Made by a program: the position numbers and the translations under genes. From NCBI RefSeq assembly GCF_932294415.1, contig NC_065544.1, positions 38,124,310 to 38,188,309 of the forward strand: a DNA stretch of 64,000 bases, written 5' to 3'. The notes under the pieces are model-generated. The model worked only from the letters and a program-made list of their open reading frames with translations, was not told the origin of the DNA and made no database searches. The stretch is from Quercus robur. Its lineage: Eukaryota; Streptophyta; Magnoliopsida; Fagales; Fagaceae. Every line of letters starts with the position of its first letter. Position 1 is the first letter of the stretch. Shown one piece after another: positions 43,688 to 54,909 of the stretch.

Positions 43688-45115
43688 ATGGCTTGAGAAA
43701 GTTGTCAACTTCACATATTCTTCTTCCCTCTCACGGCCCATGGTCAACAGATACCAACCATGGACATGGCCAAGCTATTTGCAGAGCGTGGCGTGAGGGA
43801 AACCATTGTCACTACTCCTCGCAACCTGCCTTTATTCTCCAAAACTCACAGCATCAACAATGTTGATATCCAAATCATCAAGTTCCTTGCTGTAGAGGCT
43901 GGCTTGCTAGAAGGATGTGAGAATGTTGACTCACTGAATTTCCCAGACATGGTTCCAGCTATCACTAAAGCCACTCAGATGCTTTGACAACCATTCGAGC
44001 AACTAGTACAAGATCACCAACCTAGTTGCCTTGTTGCCGACATGTTCTTTCCATGGACAATTGATATTGCTGCTAAATTTGCTATTCCAAGGCTTATTTT
44101 CCACGGGACCTGTTTTTTCTCTCTTTGTGCAAACCATAGTATGGGGCTATATGAACCTTACAAGAAAGTTTCATCTGATTTTGAAGCTTTTGTCATTCCT
44201 AATTTTCCGGGGGAGATCAAGTTTACAAGGATGCAACTTCCAGACTTTACTCGCCAAGAAGTTGAAACAGACTTTTCCAAATTGTTTAAAGAAGTTATGG
44301 AATCAGAGTTGAGGAGCTATGGGGTAGTTGTTAACAACTTCTATGAGCTTGAGCTGGCTTATGCAGAGCATTACAAGAAGGTTATAGGAAGAAAGGCATG
44401 GCATATAGGTCTAGTTTCACTATGCAACAAGGAAGTTGAAGATAAAGCCAAGAGGGGAAAGGAAGCGTCCATTGATGAACATGAATGTTTGAAGTGGCTT
44501 GCTACAAGGAAACCAAATTCGGTTGTTTACGTTTGTTTTGGGAGTATAGCAAACTTCAGTGATTCTCAGCTCATGGAGATAGCAATGGGTCTTAAGGCTT
44601 CTGGACAACAATTCATTTGGTTGTGAGGAAAGGCAAAAATGAGAAAGAAGAAGAAGATTGGTTACCTAAAGGATTTGAGAATAGAATGGAAAGTAAGGGA
44701 CTTGATTATAAGAGGTTGGGCACCCCAAATGTTGATTCTTGATCATGAAGCAGTTGGAGGATTTGTGACTCATTGTGGGTGGAACTCAACCTTGGAAGGA
44801 GTGAGTGCAGGGGTACCCATGGTCACATGGCCTATGGGTGCTGAGCAATTTTTCAATGAGAAGATAGTGACTCATGTACTTAAACTTGGGGTTGATGTTT
44901 GTGTTTACCAATGGACAAGTATGGTGGGAGATCGTATCAAGAGGGAAGCATTAGAGAAGGCAATGAGGCAAATTATGGTTGGTGAAGAAGCAGATGAAAT
45001 GAGAGGCAGAGCCAAGACATTTGGGAAGATGGCAAGGAGGGCAACTGAAGAAGGCGGATCATCCTACTCTGATTTGAATGCTTTAATTGAAGAATTTAGT
45101 TTGCATTGCCCTTGA
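43688..45115 (+). pseudogene. second UGT73 copy, disrupted
   Basis: Aligns end to end with the gene at 40589. A TGA replaces codon 3 (ATG GCT TGA), and a second TGA at 43985-43987 stands where the first copy has LQQ. One base is missing at about 44621 (ATTTGGTTGTG for ATTTGGGTTGTG), creating a further stop, and one extra base at about 44704 restores frame, so roughly 28 codons are read out of frame. The catalytic His position also changed (HGQQIP for HGHLIP at the N-terminus). The PSPG box after 44710 is intact, with WAPQ, HCGWNS and GAEQ. An internal start at 43760 cannot rescue it. It is a recent pseudogene by its high similarity. Confidence 0.9.
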
Positions 45116-47058
45116 CCTTTGATCCAAGAAATTTCCAATATGATTCTTTCATTATGTAAAAATAAAAGGGGATTTATCTTTGTTGGTATGTGTGAGTTTT
45201 ACTCACTTAATTATTCTTCAATAATTGTAGGCTGTGGTCCTAATATGGTTTTTTTTTGTTAGGGTTTGTGCCCTAAAATCTAATTTATTGGCATATTATA
45301 AATAATTAAATTGTTTAATTATACGAGACTCTTTGTATATGTACTAATTGGATATTATTATATAGTCCTTGAGATGCATTGTATGTGATTTAGTTACTGA
45401 AGATATAAATTATAAGTTCCTTGTAAACTAAAAAATGTAGTTCGTAATCGGTTATGAAATTGGGCATTTCATCTGCAAAGGCTATAACATGTCATCTACG
45501 ATGATTTGTTTTGATCATGGAAGTGGAAACTTTTAATTGATGTGTTGGTGTGTCTTAAGTGTGTAAGAAACATTGAACTAGATCACTGTGAGATTAATTA
45601 TTCAATTAAGAACTGTCACTTAAATATTAAATCTCACAACTTCTATTCTCATAAGTTCTCAATCTTGAGAGGATTGTGAACCTGATCATGAAATGTAGAT
45701 TGCTTTGATATATTAGGAGTGAGATCTAATTTAACGATCAAAATCTCAGTATGTTGGGTAATCGCATATAGTGTTGAGAGAACACATATTCTTAAGATGG
45801 AATCCATAATCTATTTCTATAGAGACACGAAATATCTCATTGAGATAAGTTTAATGGGAACTGGTTATTTAAGGTGTTGGGCCCCGCCGCTTTAGTAAAG
45901 AGTTACTAAAGTTTATATTTAATGAAATTAGATTTCATAAAAGGTAAATTACAAAGTTGGTCTCTATCCTTTACAATGTATTTCAATTTGGTCCCTAATC
46001 TTTCAGTATGGTATCAATTTAGTCTCTACCGTTATCTCTTGGATGAAATTTCCTGACATGGCAAACAGCCCAAATAAAAAATAATATTTTTTCACCTTAA
46101 CAAACACCTATACAGCCATCTCAAATTTTTTATTTAAAAAACTAAACTAACTTAAACACTTTGAAACATTTTTTGAAACGCTAAACCAAGCTGGAACTTG
46201 GAAGCCCTCTCTCGCAATTTGACTGAACCAAACCTCCATGGCTAAACCTTCAATACTCTAGTTTTTTCACCAGTCTCCACTGCCACCATGGCGGTGACCT
46301 TGAACTCGTCTTCCCTAGCTTTTTTTGCTCCCTTTATTCTTACCCTTTCTCTCTCTTCACTCAAACTTGAGAAGTACTGGACTGGACCATTGCTATTGCT
46401 ACTACTTTATCACTCTGTTATCATAGGTTAGCAGCAAATCAACAACACTCCTGATTTTGTAACCTTCTATTTGTTTTTATCCTCTGTTTTGTTATTATCC
46501 TAGACACGTCAAACCTGGGCTGGTTTTGTGTCTTTAAGACTTTTGTATACTCATGATTCAATTTTAATAAAAATTATATTATTTACTCAGAAAATCATTG
46601 TATCTTTTCAATCCAAGCTTGCCTAATTGAAAACAACTAATAAATTTCCATATTCAATTTAGAATATCATATTTAAAATATTCGTATTCTTGCACACAAT
46701 TTTGATACAAACCTAAATTGACAAATCCCAATACCAACAAGGAATTGTTAAGCAATCCAATACAACTGAAGCGCAATTGTACACCATATGCCAATTAAAA
46801 AGCCCACAACAAAAACAAACCTAGTTACATAACCAACCACAAAACAAAAACCTGCCTTGTTTGACTGAGTTAACCCAAATTCTAATACAAACCCAAAACC
46901 TAATGCTAACAAAAAATAAGAGCAAACAACGGTGGTTCCAGCCGAGTCCTTTTTGGGTTTGAGAGGTGAGAGAATCTAGCTGGATTAACTAATCTGGGTT
47001 TGAGCAAAGAGAGAGAGAGAGAAAGGGTGGAAATAGAGGGAGTGACAAAGGGATGACA

Positions 47059-49259
47059 TGTAACGCCCCAAAATCATAAGCAATAGAAGTCTATTTAATC
47101 TGAATAATCTATAAAAAAATTAAATAAAAGAAACTAGTAACCTAAAATCTCATCACAAATGTCTGAGCTCTAATCCACCAAAGACAAAACATCCTCAAAA
47201 TAATTCTCCAGTACAATGTTTAATGCCATGAAAATAATAATAAAATCCTCAGTTCCACAAAAAAATTCGTAACTGTTGTCTTCCAAGAATCTCTATTCCA
47301 ATAATTCCTCTAATGTATCTGTAAGGGGAAATAAATTGGGGGGGGGGGGGGGAGGGAGTGAGATAACTCAATAAGTGGAATTCACTAACATTGGGGTGTG
47401 GGAACAAACCTTTCAAATAAATAATTCTTACAACAAATTCATAAATTGTAACTCATCAATATTCTATCATCAAATATTTCATATATAAAAAGAAAATATC
47501 TTTATATTGTGAGCCATCATAATATATATATATATATATATATCAATACCATCATATAAACATTAGCAAAAAAATACCATCATATAAACAATTTCCTAGG
47601 CTTTTCTCATGGTCAACGTTTACGCCCTGTTGATAGAGTTGTGATGTTCCCTTTTAGGACTACAACCTTCTTTTCATCCATTTTCTTAAGGATGGCTCCT
47701 TTTGAACCTAAAAGTGCACTCCCTTGCTAAGGAGCTTCCTTTTTGGATCCTCAATAGCATACTCCTTTGCTAAGGAGCTATCAAATGTGCACTATCCCAT
47801 TTTCTGGGACCGTCCCTTGCTAAGGACTAACTGTAGTATAATTGCCCCTTGCTAAAGACTAAATACAATACTGAGCTTTTAATCATGACTTGCCATAGGT
47901 TTTCAAAACATATTCAAGATTCTCACAAAAATAATCCATTCAAGATGCTCACAAAAATAATCCATTCATAATTCTAAAAAATATAAGGATATATTCTCAC
48001 ATTCAATTTTAAATAAATTTAGGTAGTCCTACAAGTTCTTCATAAAATGAATAGTCAATGTGCAAATCAAGCATTTATAAAATATCAATTTATAGATAGA
48101 ATATCAACATATTTATTTGATATAAAATAGTTTAATAATCAACACTGTTTGGGAAAACTCCCAAAATTAGTAAACACCACTTACCTCTTATTTGCAAAAA
48201 TACGAAATCAACCACCCTTGAGTCACACTAAATCAGTAGAATTAGAACCTAGCAACACCAAAGATAGGTCCATCAATACACAATTTCCTGCTTAAAAATC
48301 TGCTTTCACGCTTAAACAATTTTATCCTAGACAATACTGATATATCCAAAAATTTTCATTTATTCACTTAACTATCCAACTCACTTTCAGTCTTTCACAT
48401 ATTCTCATTATCTATTAATTGGCATGTTTGTACTACAACTCTATGGAACTCTAGGATTTTATTACATGTCTAGCCATCATATTGACTACTACAATTCTTA
48501 GAATACACGTAATATAACCTTGATTGATCAATCCAAACTAATGGCAGAGTCACAAGTATGGAATAGATTCAAGTAAAATAAAACTTCAATATAGGCCGAA
48601 TGATGGATATCTGATCCATCTAATAATAGAAGCCATATATTATATATATCTTAGTTCATCAACCCAATGACCCATAATTCTCTTGATGCCACAAAACATA
48701 AGGAAATTGCTGGACACGTATATGGACAATGACAATGGCGGTGAATTAGTGAGACTATAAACAATTATATATAAACCACAAAGCACCCTTGTTCTAATAT
48801 AATAATCTTAGCTTTATATCCATAACAGCAGCCCCTATTTTTTTCTATTAGGTACGCCAATAACAGATGCTATAAGAGTGGGAATAAAAACTAGCCATTG
48901 AGTATTCCAACCTTCCTAAGTTTAGAGTAGAAGAGAGTCGTACCTGCAGTCTCCACTCACAGCCACAGTGAAGCAAAGCAAGGTTAAATAGTGTGTTGCC
49001 GTTGAAGTAAAAAGGAAGCCTCATCAGCAAATACACGTGTAGCTTAAGAAGTAAAAGACTAGGATTTAAAAAAAAAAAAAAAAAAGGCTTATCAAGGCCC
49101 ATATATTTATTTATGCCACCTCACTTGGGCTTCATATTCCATAGTATTTATCTTATTTTTAATATCTTAGGCCCAATCAATTAAATCCATTTAATTGTGG
49201 GCCTCCTTTTTAATTTACGTATAAGAATTAAATTGGTATTAAAATTATGGGGTGTTACA
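47059..49259. mobile_element. 2.2-kb solo LTR nested in the Mutator-like element
   Basis: Begins TGTAACGCCCCAAAAT and ends ATTATGGGGTGTTACA, the TG...CA ends and TGTAAC/GTTACA termini common in Ty3/gypsy chromoviruses. It is flanked by a perfect 5-bp duplication TGACA (47054-47058 and 49260-49264). No coding region is present. A poly-G run lies at about 47338-47352. The sequence at 47620-47900 contains repeated GCTAAGGA(G/C)-type blocks. Confidence 0.85.
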
Positions 49260-49914
49260 TGACAAGTTCAAGGCCACCATTGGGAAGGTTGTGGTGAGTG
49301 GTGAAAGTATTGCATGTTCGGCCATGGAGGTATGATTCAATCAAGTTGCTAGAGATGATAAGCTTCATCTAGGTTTTAGGGTTGTTTTTAAGTTAATTTA
49401 GTTTAGTTTTATTTTTTATTATTTATTTATTTATTTTATTTAGGCCACGTGGCAGTCCATGTGGTAGTCTGGATGGCATAAAAATAATTTTTTACTAGTC
49501 GCTAACCCGTGCGATGCACGGGAAAACTATTGATAACTTCCCTAATATGAAAAAAAAAAAAAATCAATATCATGATATAATTTATATACCAAACCAATAA
49601 AATCTATCACTTACAAAGTAATAAAATCTATCACATGCACTGAGATATTGTGATAACCAAGAACTTGAGATCATATTTAAAAAATATATAACTGAAATAA
49701 GTACACTCCAATACAATTAATTACACAAATATAGTTAACTCCATACTCATTCAATCATATATCTTTCATAAATTATATTAATCATTCTTGATGTCCAAGA
49801 TGTATCTAAATTCTAACATTGCCAATAAACAAAGATGCTAGACCTTAATGGGATTGAAAATGCAACATAATGCCAATTTAGACAATTGCTAAAATCATCA
49901 CTTTCCACTATTGA

Positions 49915-49938
49915 GAGAGAGAGAGAGAGAGAGAGAGG
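49915..49938. repeat. (GA)n microsatellite
   Basis: About 11 GA dinucleotides inside the Helitron-like segment. Confidence 0.9.
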
Positions 49939-50077
49939 TGGCTATTGCGTTGCATCTCTTAAGAAGAATCTACCCTCTACATTTTTTTTTTTTTTGATGT
50001 AAGTGACCCATAACAAAATAGATGTACCATATTCAGAGCACATTTGGGAGATTAAAAGTAAAGGAAAATGAACCCAT

Positions 50078-50155
50078 CTAAAGTTTTTTGCTCTTCATCT
50101 TGATGTTGAATTTTCTAGCATCATCCATAATCAAATTTATGTACTCCTCAAAACC
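50078..50155 (-). pseudogene. captured exon fragment resembling snRNP protein SmE
   Basis: After an acceptor-like TTACAG, the minus strand reads GFEEYINLIMDDARKF, then NIKMKSKKL and a stop. This resembles the Sm2 region of SmE, GFDEYMNLVLDDAEEV then KKKSRK, part of the Sm ring of spliceosomal snRNPs. Having the acceptor in place suggests capture of genomic, intron-containing DNA. The rest of the gene is not recognisable next to it, so it is a fragment without function. Confidence 0.6.
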
Positions 50156-51239
50156 CTGTAAGGCATAAAAATTACCACTTGAATAAATTTACATGTATTC
50201 ACTTAAAATTGTGAAAGATGCTAAAAATTAGATTGATATCAAGTTATCAACCTTTAAACCAAAATTCAACATTTTAATGGTGTACATCATTCAACAATTT
50301 TGCCATTGTTAGTTGCAACATATATCTTTTTATTTGTGACAAATATGGTGCAATTTTGGCCATCAAATTTTACTCAAAAGCCAAGATTAGACAAACAGAA
50401 AAATTACATGTTCATAAAGATTTCAAAGTTCTCAAGATGTAAATTGGATAATATCACCACTAAACTTGCTTAATATACATAACATATAGCAAAAATACTC
50501 ATCATAAATGTGATTAAAAAACTCAAACAGTAAATTACAACCCTTTGCATAATATATATTTTTTAAAAAGACTATCCTTAACATTTTATCTTCAAAACAT
50601 TATAACAAGGAATGTTGCAAAAATTTGGAATGATTTACCTATATATAGCTTAACCATACTTGCTACTCCATATAATTCAAATCAAGATGTTTGATTTCCC
50701 CCCCTCATCACTCAAATAGATTATCAATTAAAATTTTAAGAATAGCATTACATGCAAAACCTAGAAAAAAGCCCAACATTGAAAAGGACGAAATCAATAA
50801 TTAAAAGTTTTTAAAAAACATTACCACTATCATGCAATATCCAATACAACCACTTTTAATAAGCACTATGAAAATCAAATATAAAAAAAAAATACCTAAT
50901 CTACAAAAATCTGTAAAACCAAATCAAACACAAAGTCAATAATTTATCTAAAATTTTTTAATCTAGCCAAAGAATTAGACAAAGACATAACACATCCTCA
51001 GAAGCATAGACAATTGAGAGAGAAATCATCACTTCAGAATTAAATTCAATCCTAAACAATGAAAAGAACATGAGACCTAAGATTAAGATTTAAAACCCGT
51101 TTTCTTTTTCCCTTAGTCCCATTATCAACAAATCTATATTAATCATTAAATCATTAACTAATGCAAAGTTAATCAAAATTAAATAACCTAATAAAATATT
51201 TTAACATAAAAAACAAAAGGAGGATATCATACCAGACAG

Positions 51240-51340
51240 TCAGATGTCGTTTCCAAGCTTTTCAAAGGCTTTATACTCCTCCATCTCCACCTCTACCTCT
51301 ACCTCTACCTCTACTTTTTCCACCAGTTCTACACCTAAAA
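51240..51340 (-). repeat. GTAGAG hexamer repeat in an exon-like segment
   Basis: The plus strand has about six CTACCT units. On the minus strand it sits between an acceptor-like TTTTAG and a donor-like GTATGA. One frame gives Arg-Gly repeats (SRGRGRGRG) and another Val-Glu repeats ending MEEYKAFEKLGNDI. I cannot tell which frame, if either, was coding, and I do not recognise the protein. It may be part of the Helitron-like element's captured DNA. Confidence 0.45.
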
Positions 51341-52675
51341 CACCAAAATAACCAAACCTCCTAAAATGAAGTCGCTTAATGCAATCTTTTTTAAATTAAG
51401 TCATTAAAATTACAGCAAATGACTAACAATAAGATCCTTTAGAAAACCAATTCTAAATAGTTCAAGGCTTCCAAAATTTGAGACTTTCAAGTTTCTTCTA
51501 GATTAGATAACTATAAGTTAGGCTGATTATACTCTTTTGGTAGTATTGCCTGGCAGATCTACTGTTCAAACATTACAGTGGTTCCAAATCAACCCTTCAA
51601 TATTCTATCATCAAAGTGGAATTTGGTTGGTAGCTTCTAAAATAATTTGATTTGCAAAGGAGGCCACCTACCATTATTTGGGTATCTTTCAAAGACAGAA
51701 ATCAGTCAAGAGCATTTATGAATATAATAAGTCTAGATGATAATTTAGTGTTATAACAATAGGGGAAGTGGCAGCATAAATAACATCCAAATGCATCTTA
51801 TAGGGAGTAACAATTAGCATAGCTACTCCTTTTGGAATTTGGATCAAACATATCTTTACAGCTCTCCAAACCATTTTAAATCATAATCATATCATTGAAA
51901 AAATTATAATACTATAAGAAGAAACTCAAGTTGTTATACTTACACACCCAATGGTATTAGGCCACTCATTGATATAGGATCCAAATACCATAGACAGATA
52001 AAAAAGAAACAAATATAGCTCAAAATATCAATGTAATAACAAATTTGTGAAAAATAAAAATTATGCAGTAAACAAAAAAAGAAAAAAAGAAAAAAGAAAA
52101 AAAAGAGAAGCAAGATGCTTATCCACAAATCTATTGGATTGAATAATCTGCAGAAAAGATAAGCAATGAAAATTAAATAGAATATCATAGGGCATAGACA
52201 TATCTTAATAGAAAGATCATAAAGAAAACGGTTATTAGAAGAAAAAAAATAATAATAGCAAAGCTATAGTTCATTGCTTTCTTAAATCTCTACCTAAAAA
52301 AATATCAACCAAAACCTATAAAGTAATCCACAATTGGCAAATTAACAAATCAAAACTCACTCTTTTTTTGGATAGGTAATCAAAGATTTATTGCATAAAA
52401 AAGGATATCATGTTCACAACAGTGAACACTCTGAACATTAACAAAGCAAAACTCACAGTTCGCCAACGTATCTAAAAAACCCCTTCACAACTGATTGTGC
52501 TTCAATTTACTTTTGCTTCATTGTTTTTTTCCTCAACGCCCAAATAGATGCTTAATTAAAATTTTGAGAATATAATCCAACATGCCAAACCCAGCCTTTA
52601 CAGTGGAACTTTAAACAAAGGAATAACTCAATGTGTGGCTTTTTGAAAGGCCACACATTTATAAACAACTATTAC

Positions 52676-52795
52676 TTATCTAACTCTTTCATGAGAACCT
52701 CTATTTTTAATAAGATCATCAAGTGACATATCCAATACAGTAGCCATAAAGTCAGTAGCCAAACTAATAGTCTTCGAGAGAGAAATGTGAACCTG
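52676..52795 (-). pseudogene. fragment with a UAP56-binding motif (ALY/UIF-type export adaptor)
   Basis: After an acceptor-like TTTCACAG at about 52796-52803, the minus strand has an ATG (52747) and encodes MATVLDMSLDDLIKNRG followed by SHERVR and a stop. LDMSLDDLIK matches the short UAP56-binding motif at the N-terminus of mRNA-export adaptors such as ALY/REF and UIF. No RRM or RGG region continues from it, so it is a captured first-exon fragment. The motif is short, which limits certainty. Confidence 0.5.
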
Positions 52796-53593
52796 TGAAA
52801 GGAAAGAAATGAGAATAATTATTAACAATGTTACTATAAAAAATTAGGCACCCGAGGATTGAAGTGTAATGTGTGTGTATACTACCAAGACACAAAGAAA
52901 ACGAAGGCAACAACACAAATCACTTCACTACCATTTCATTACACATATCCAATATTCATCATTTACACACCATGAATATTGAAGTTTCAAGGGAATCATC
53001 ACAATAATAGATTAGCGTGAACTAGATAGACCAATTTCATTACTGATTCATGTGCCTGTTAAAGTCTATTTATTAACCATGGTGGATCATAAATCCCATT
53101 CACCTCAAGATTTTTAATGAGATCCCACCCATCTACGGTAGGTTATTCCAACTTCTTACTGAGTCCATCCCTCACTCCAAGGTCAACTATCTCTACAAAA
53201 CCTAATGAATATATCAAAAATTCTAAAACCAAAACAGTCCCATAAAACCACAATACATAGTTTAGTTGCAAATAGAATGTAATAAACCATTTAAAAACAA
53301 AACCCCAATACAAAATTTTCTCAATTGAGTCTAATTTTACAAATTTTGAAAACCAAAACGACATAAAAAGCATATTAAGATCCATTTAACAGACAAAAAA
53401 TCAATTGAAAGATCTAAACTTATATGTATGTATATTATAACTCAAACCCAAAGAGACAACAAAAACAGGGGTAGGTATATAAGAGAGAGAATTAGATCAA
53501 ACATGTATTTCTATTTTTGCTTACTTTGAGATTGAATTCCAAGACTGACACTTAAAATCCAGAATTCCAACAACAAAAACACACAAAAACCTC

Positions 53594-54409
53594 TGTTGGG
53601 TTCTAAGACTTTAGGTTTAAATGTATTAGAACTTCAATTTGTAATGTTGGCAAACCATGATCAAAACGTTTTAGTCTTTGTTTTAGACTTGCTCAAAGTG
53701 TGTTTATATGTAAAGTTAGAATTGAGTGTTCTGTAGGATTTACTGTGTAAATCTGCCTGGCTCGATTGATCGAAGCTCGTGCAGATTGTTTTTCTGCAGA
53801 ATTTTCCAACTCAGCCCAAGCCCGTTTGACGTGTAAGGTTTTATGTTTTGTCTTAAGTATAAAAGGGAAAACCCTAGCCACGTTTTTAGGTTGCTCCTTA
53901 TGTTGTGTGTGTGAATCTTTTGTGAGATCAACAGGTGGTTGCCTTCACACATACTTAGGGTTTCCAAGATTCAAGATTATGTCAAGAACTTGGTGATCGA
54001 TTTAGTTGCTGCTTTAAGAGCTTAAAGATACACAAGTGGGTGTGCTTGTACTTGCTGGGAATTCAAGAAAGAAGTAGTCTGTGGACTCGGAGCTATCATG
54101 GGGTCGTGGTAGTAAGTTTCCTACTCGAGGTAGCAATAGGATGTTGGTGGTCTAAGTCGCTATTGTGTAAACTTCAATTCTTTCATAGTGGATTCAGTTT
54201 TACCTTGAGGATAATTAGGTTAAATCCTCCCTAGGTTTTTTATCGGTTTGGTTTTCCTGGGTTTTCATATTGTTGTGTTCTTTATTTTCCACCCTTTGTA
54301 ATAATATGATATATGTGTGTTAACCTAGACTTGATAATTTGACTAAGTAATCACTTGGCTAATTACCTAGGTTAATCTGGTTGTGTTTAAAGGGGTCTAA
54401 AAACAAACA
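53594..54409 (+). mobile_element. 816-bp solo LTR nested in the Helitron-like segment
   Basis: Begins TGTTGGGTTCTAAGACTT and ends GTCTAAAAACAAACA, flanked by a perfect 5-bp duplication ACCTC (53589-53593 and 54410-54414). A TATA-like AAGTATAAAAGGG lies at about 53856, where an LTR promoter would be. No internal coding region, so a solo LTR, probably Copia type by its TGTTGG start. Confidence 0.85.
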
Positions 54410-54439
54410 ACCTCTTTATCTAATAGATTAGAAAATAGA

Positions 54440-54720
54440 AAATCAAAATTTTTGTTTTTTATAGAGCAGGGTTTTGATCGCTTACCATTGTCGGGAAGAA
54501 ATTGTCTCAGATGGGAGTGGCGACCAAGGAGAAGGATTTGTGTGTTTTCAATTTTGGGGTTTCCTGCGTATTCTCTTGCAGACTCCTATAGTGTTTCCAA
54601 GCTGAGTACAAAGAAGAAGGATTTGGGTCTAGGGTTTTCAGTTTTGGGGTTTCTGTGTATTCTCTTGTAGACTCCAATCGTGTTTCCAAAGGTGAGTTTG
54701 TGTTTGTGTCTAACGCTTTT
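54440..54720 (-). other. exon-1-like segment with a local tandem repeat
   Basis: On the minus strand a 5' leader-like sequence leads to CCCGACAATGG followed by TAAGC, that is, an ATG placed exactly before a GTAAGC donor (ATG at plus 54486-54488). Within it a unit of about 95-100 bp (GAAGGATTTG to GTGTTTCCAA on the plus strand) is tandemly repeated. It may be the captured leader of one of the fragments lying further along this strand. Confidence 0.35.
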
Positions 54721-54878
54721 TTATTTTATTTTATTTTATTTTATTTTAAAAGATAAGCATCCAGTTTTGTTTTTGAGTGAAAATAGTTTTTAATTTTATT
54801 TTTAAAATTTATCAAAAAAATTTATTTTGTAAATATTGTGCTGATGTGGAAAATTGAGAGAGTTTCAAAGGCTTCGGT

Positions 54879-54909
<31 letters not shown>

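Larger units (their letters stand above)
49494..54905 (-). mobile_element. Helitron-like element (right end approximate)
   Basis: On the minus strand the 3' end shows the Helitron pattern: a perfect hairpin CCCGTGC-ATC-GCACGGG (plus 49508-49524), then TTAGCGA and the terminal CTAG at 49494-49497, followed by T. It stands inside the Mutator-like terminal repeat without a target duplication, as Helitrons do. The 5' end is not certain. The TA-rich stretch at about 54880-54910, with ACCGAAGCCTTTGAAACTC just inside on the minus strand, is the best candidate. No Rep/helicase is seen. Gene-like scraps lie inside (50078-50155, 51240-51340, 52676-52795, 54480-54690), all in minus orientation, as expected of gene capture. 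Confidence 0.6.
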
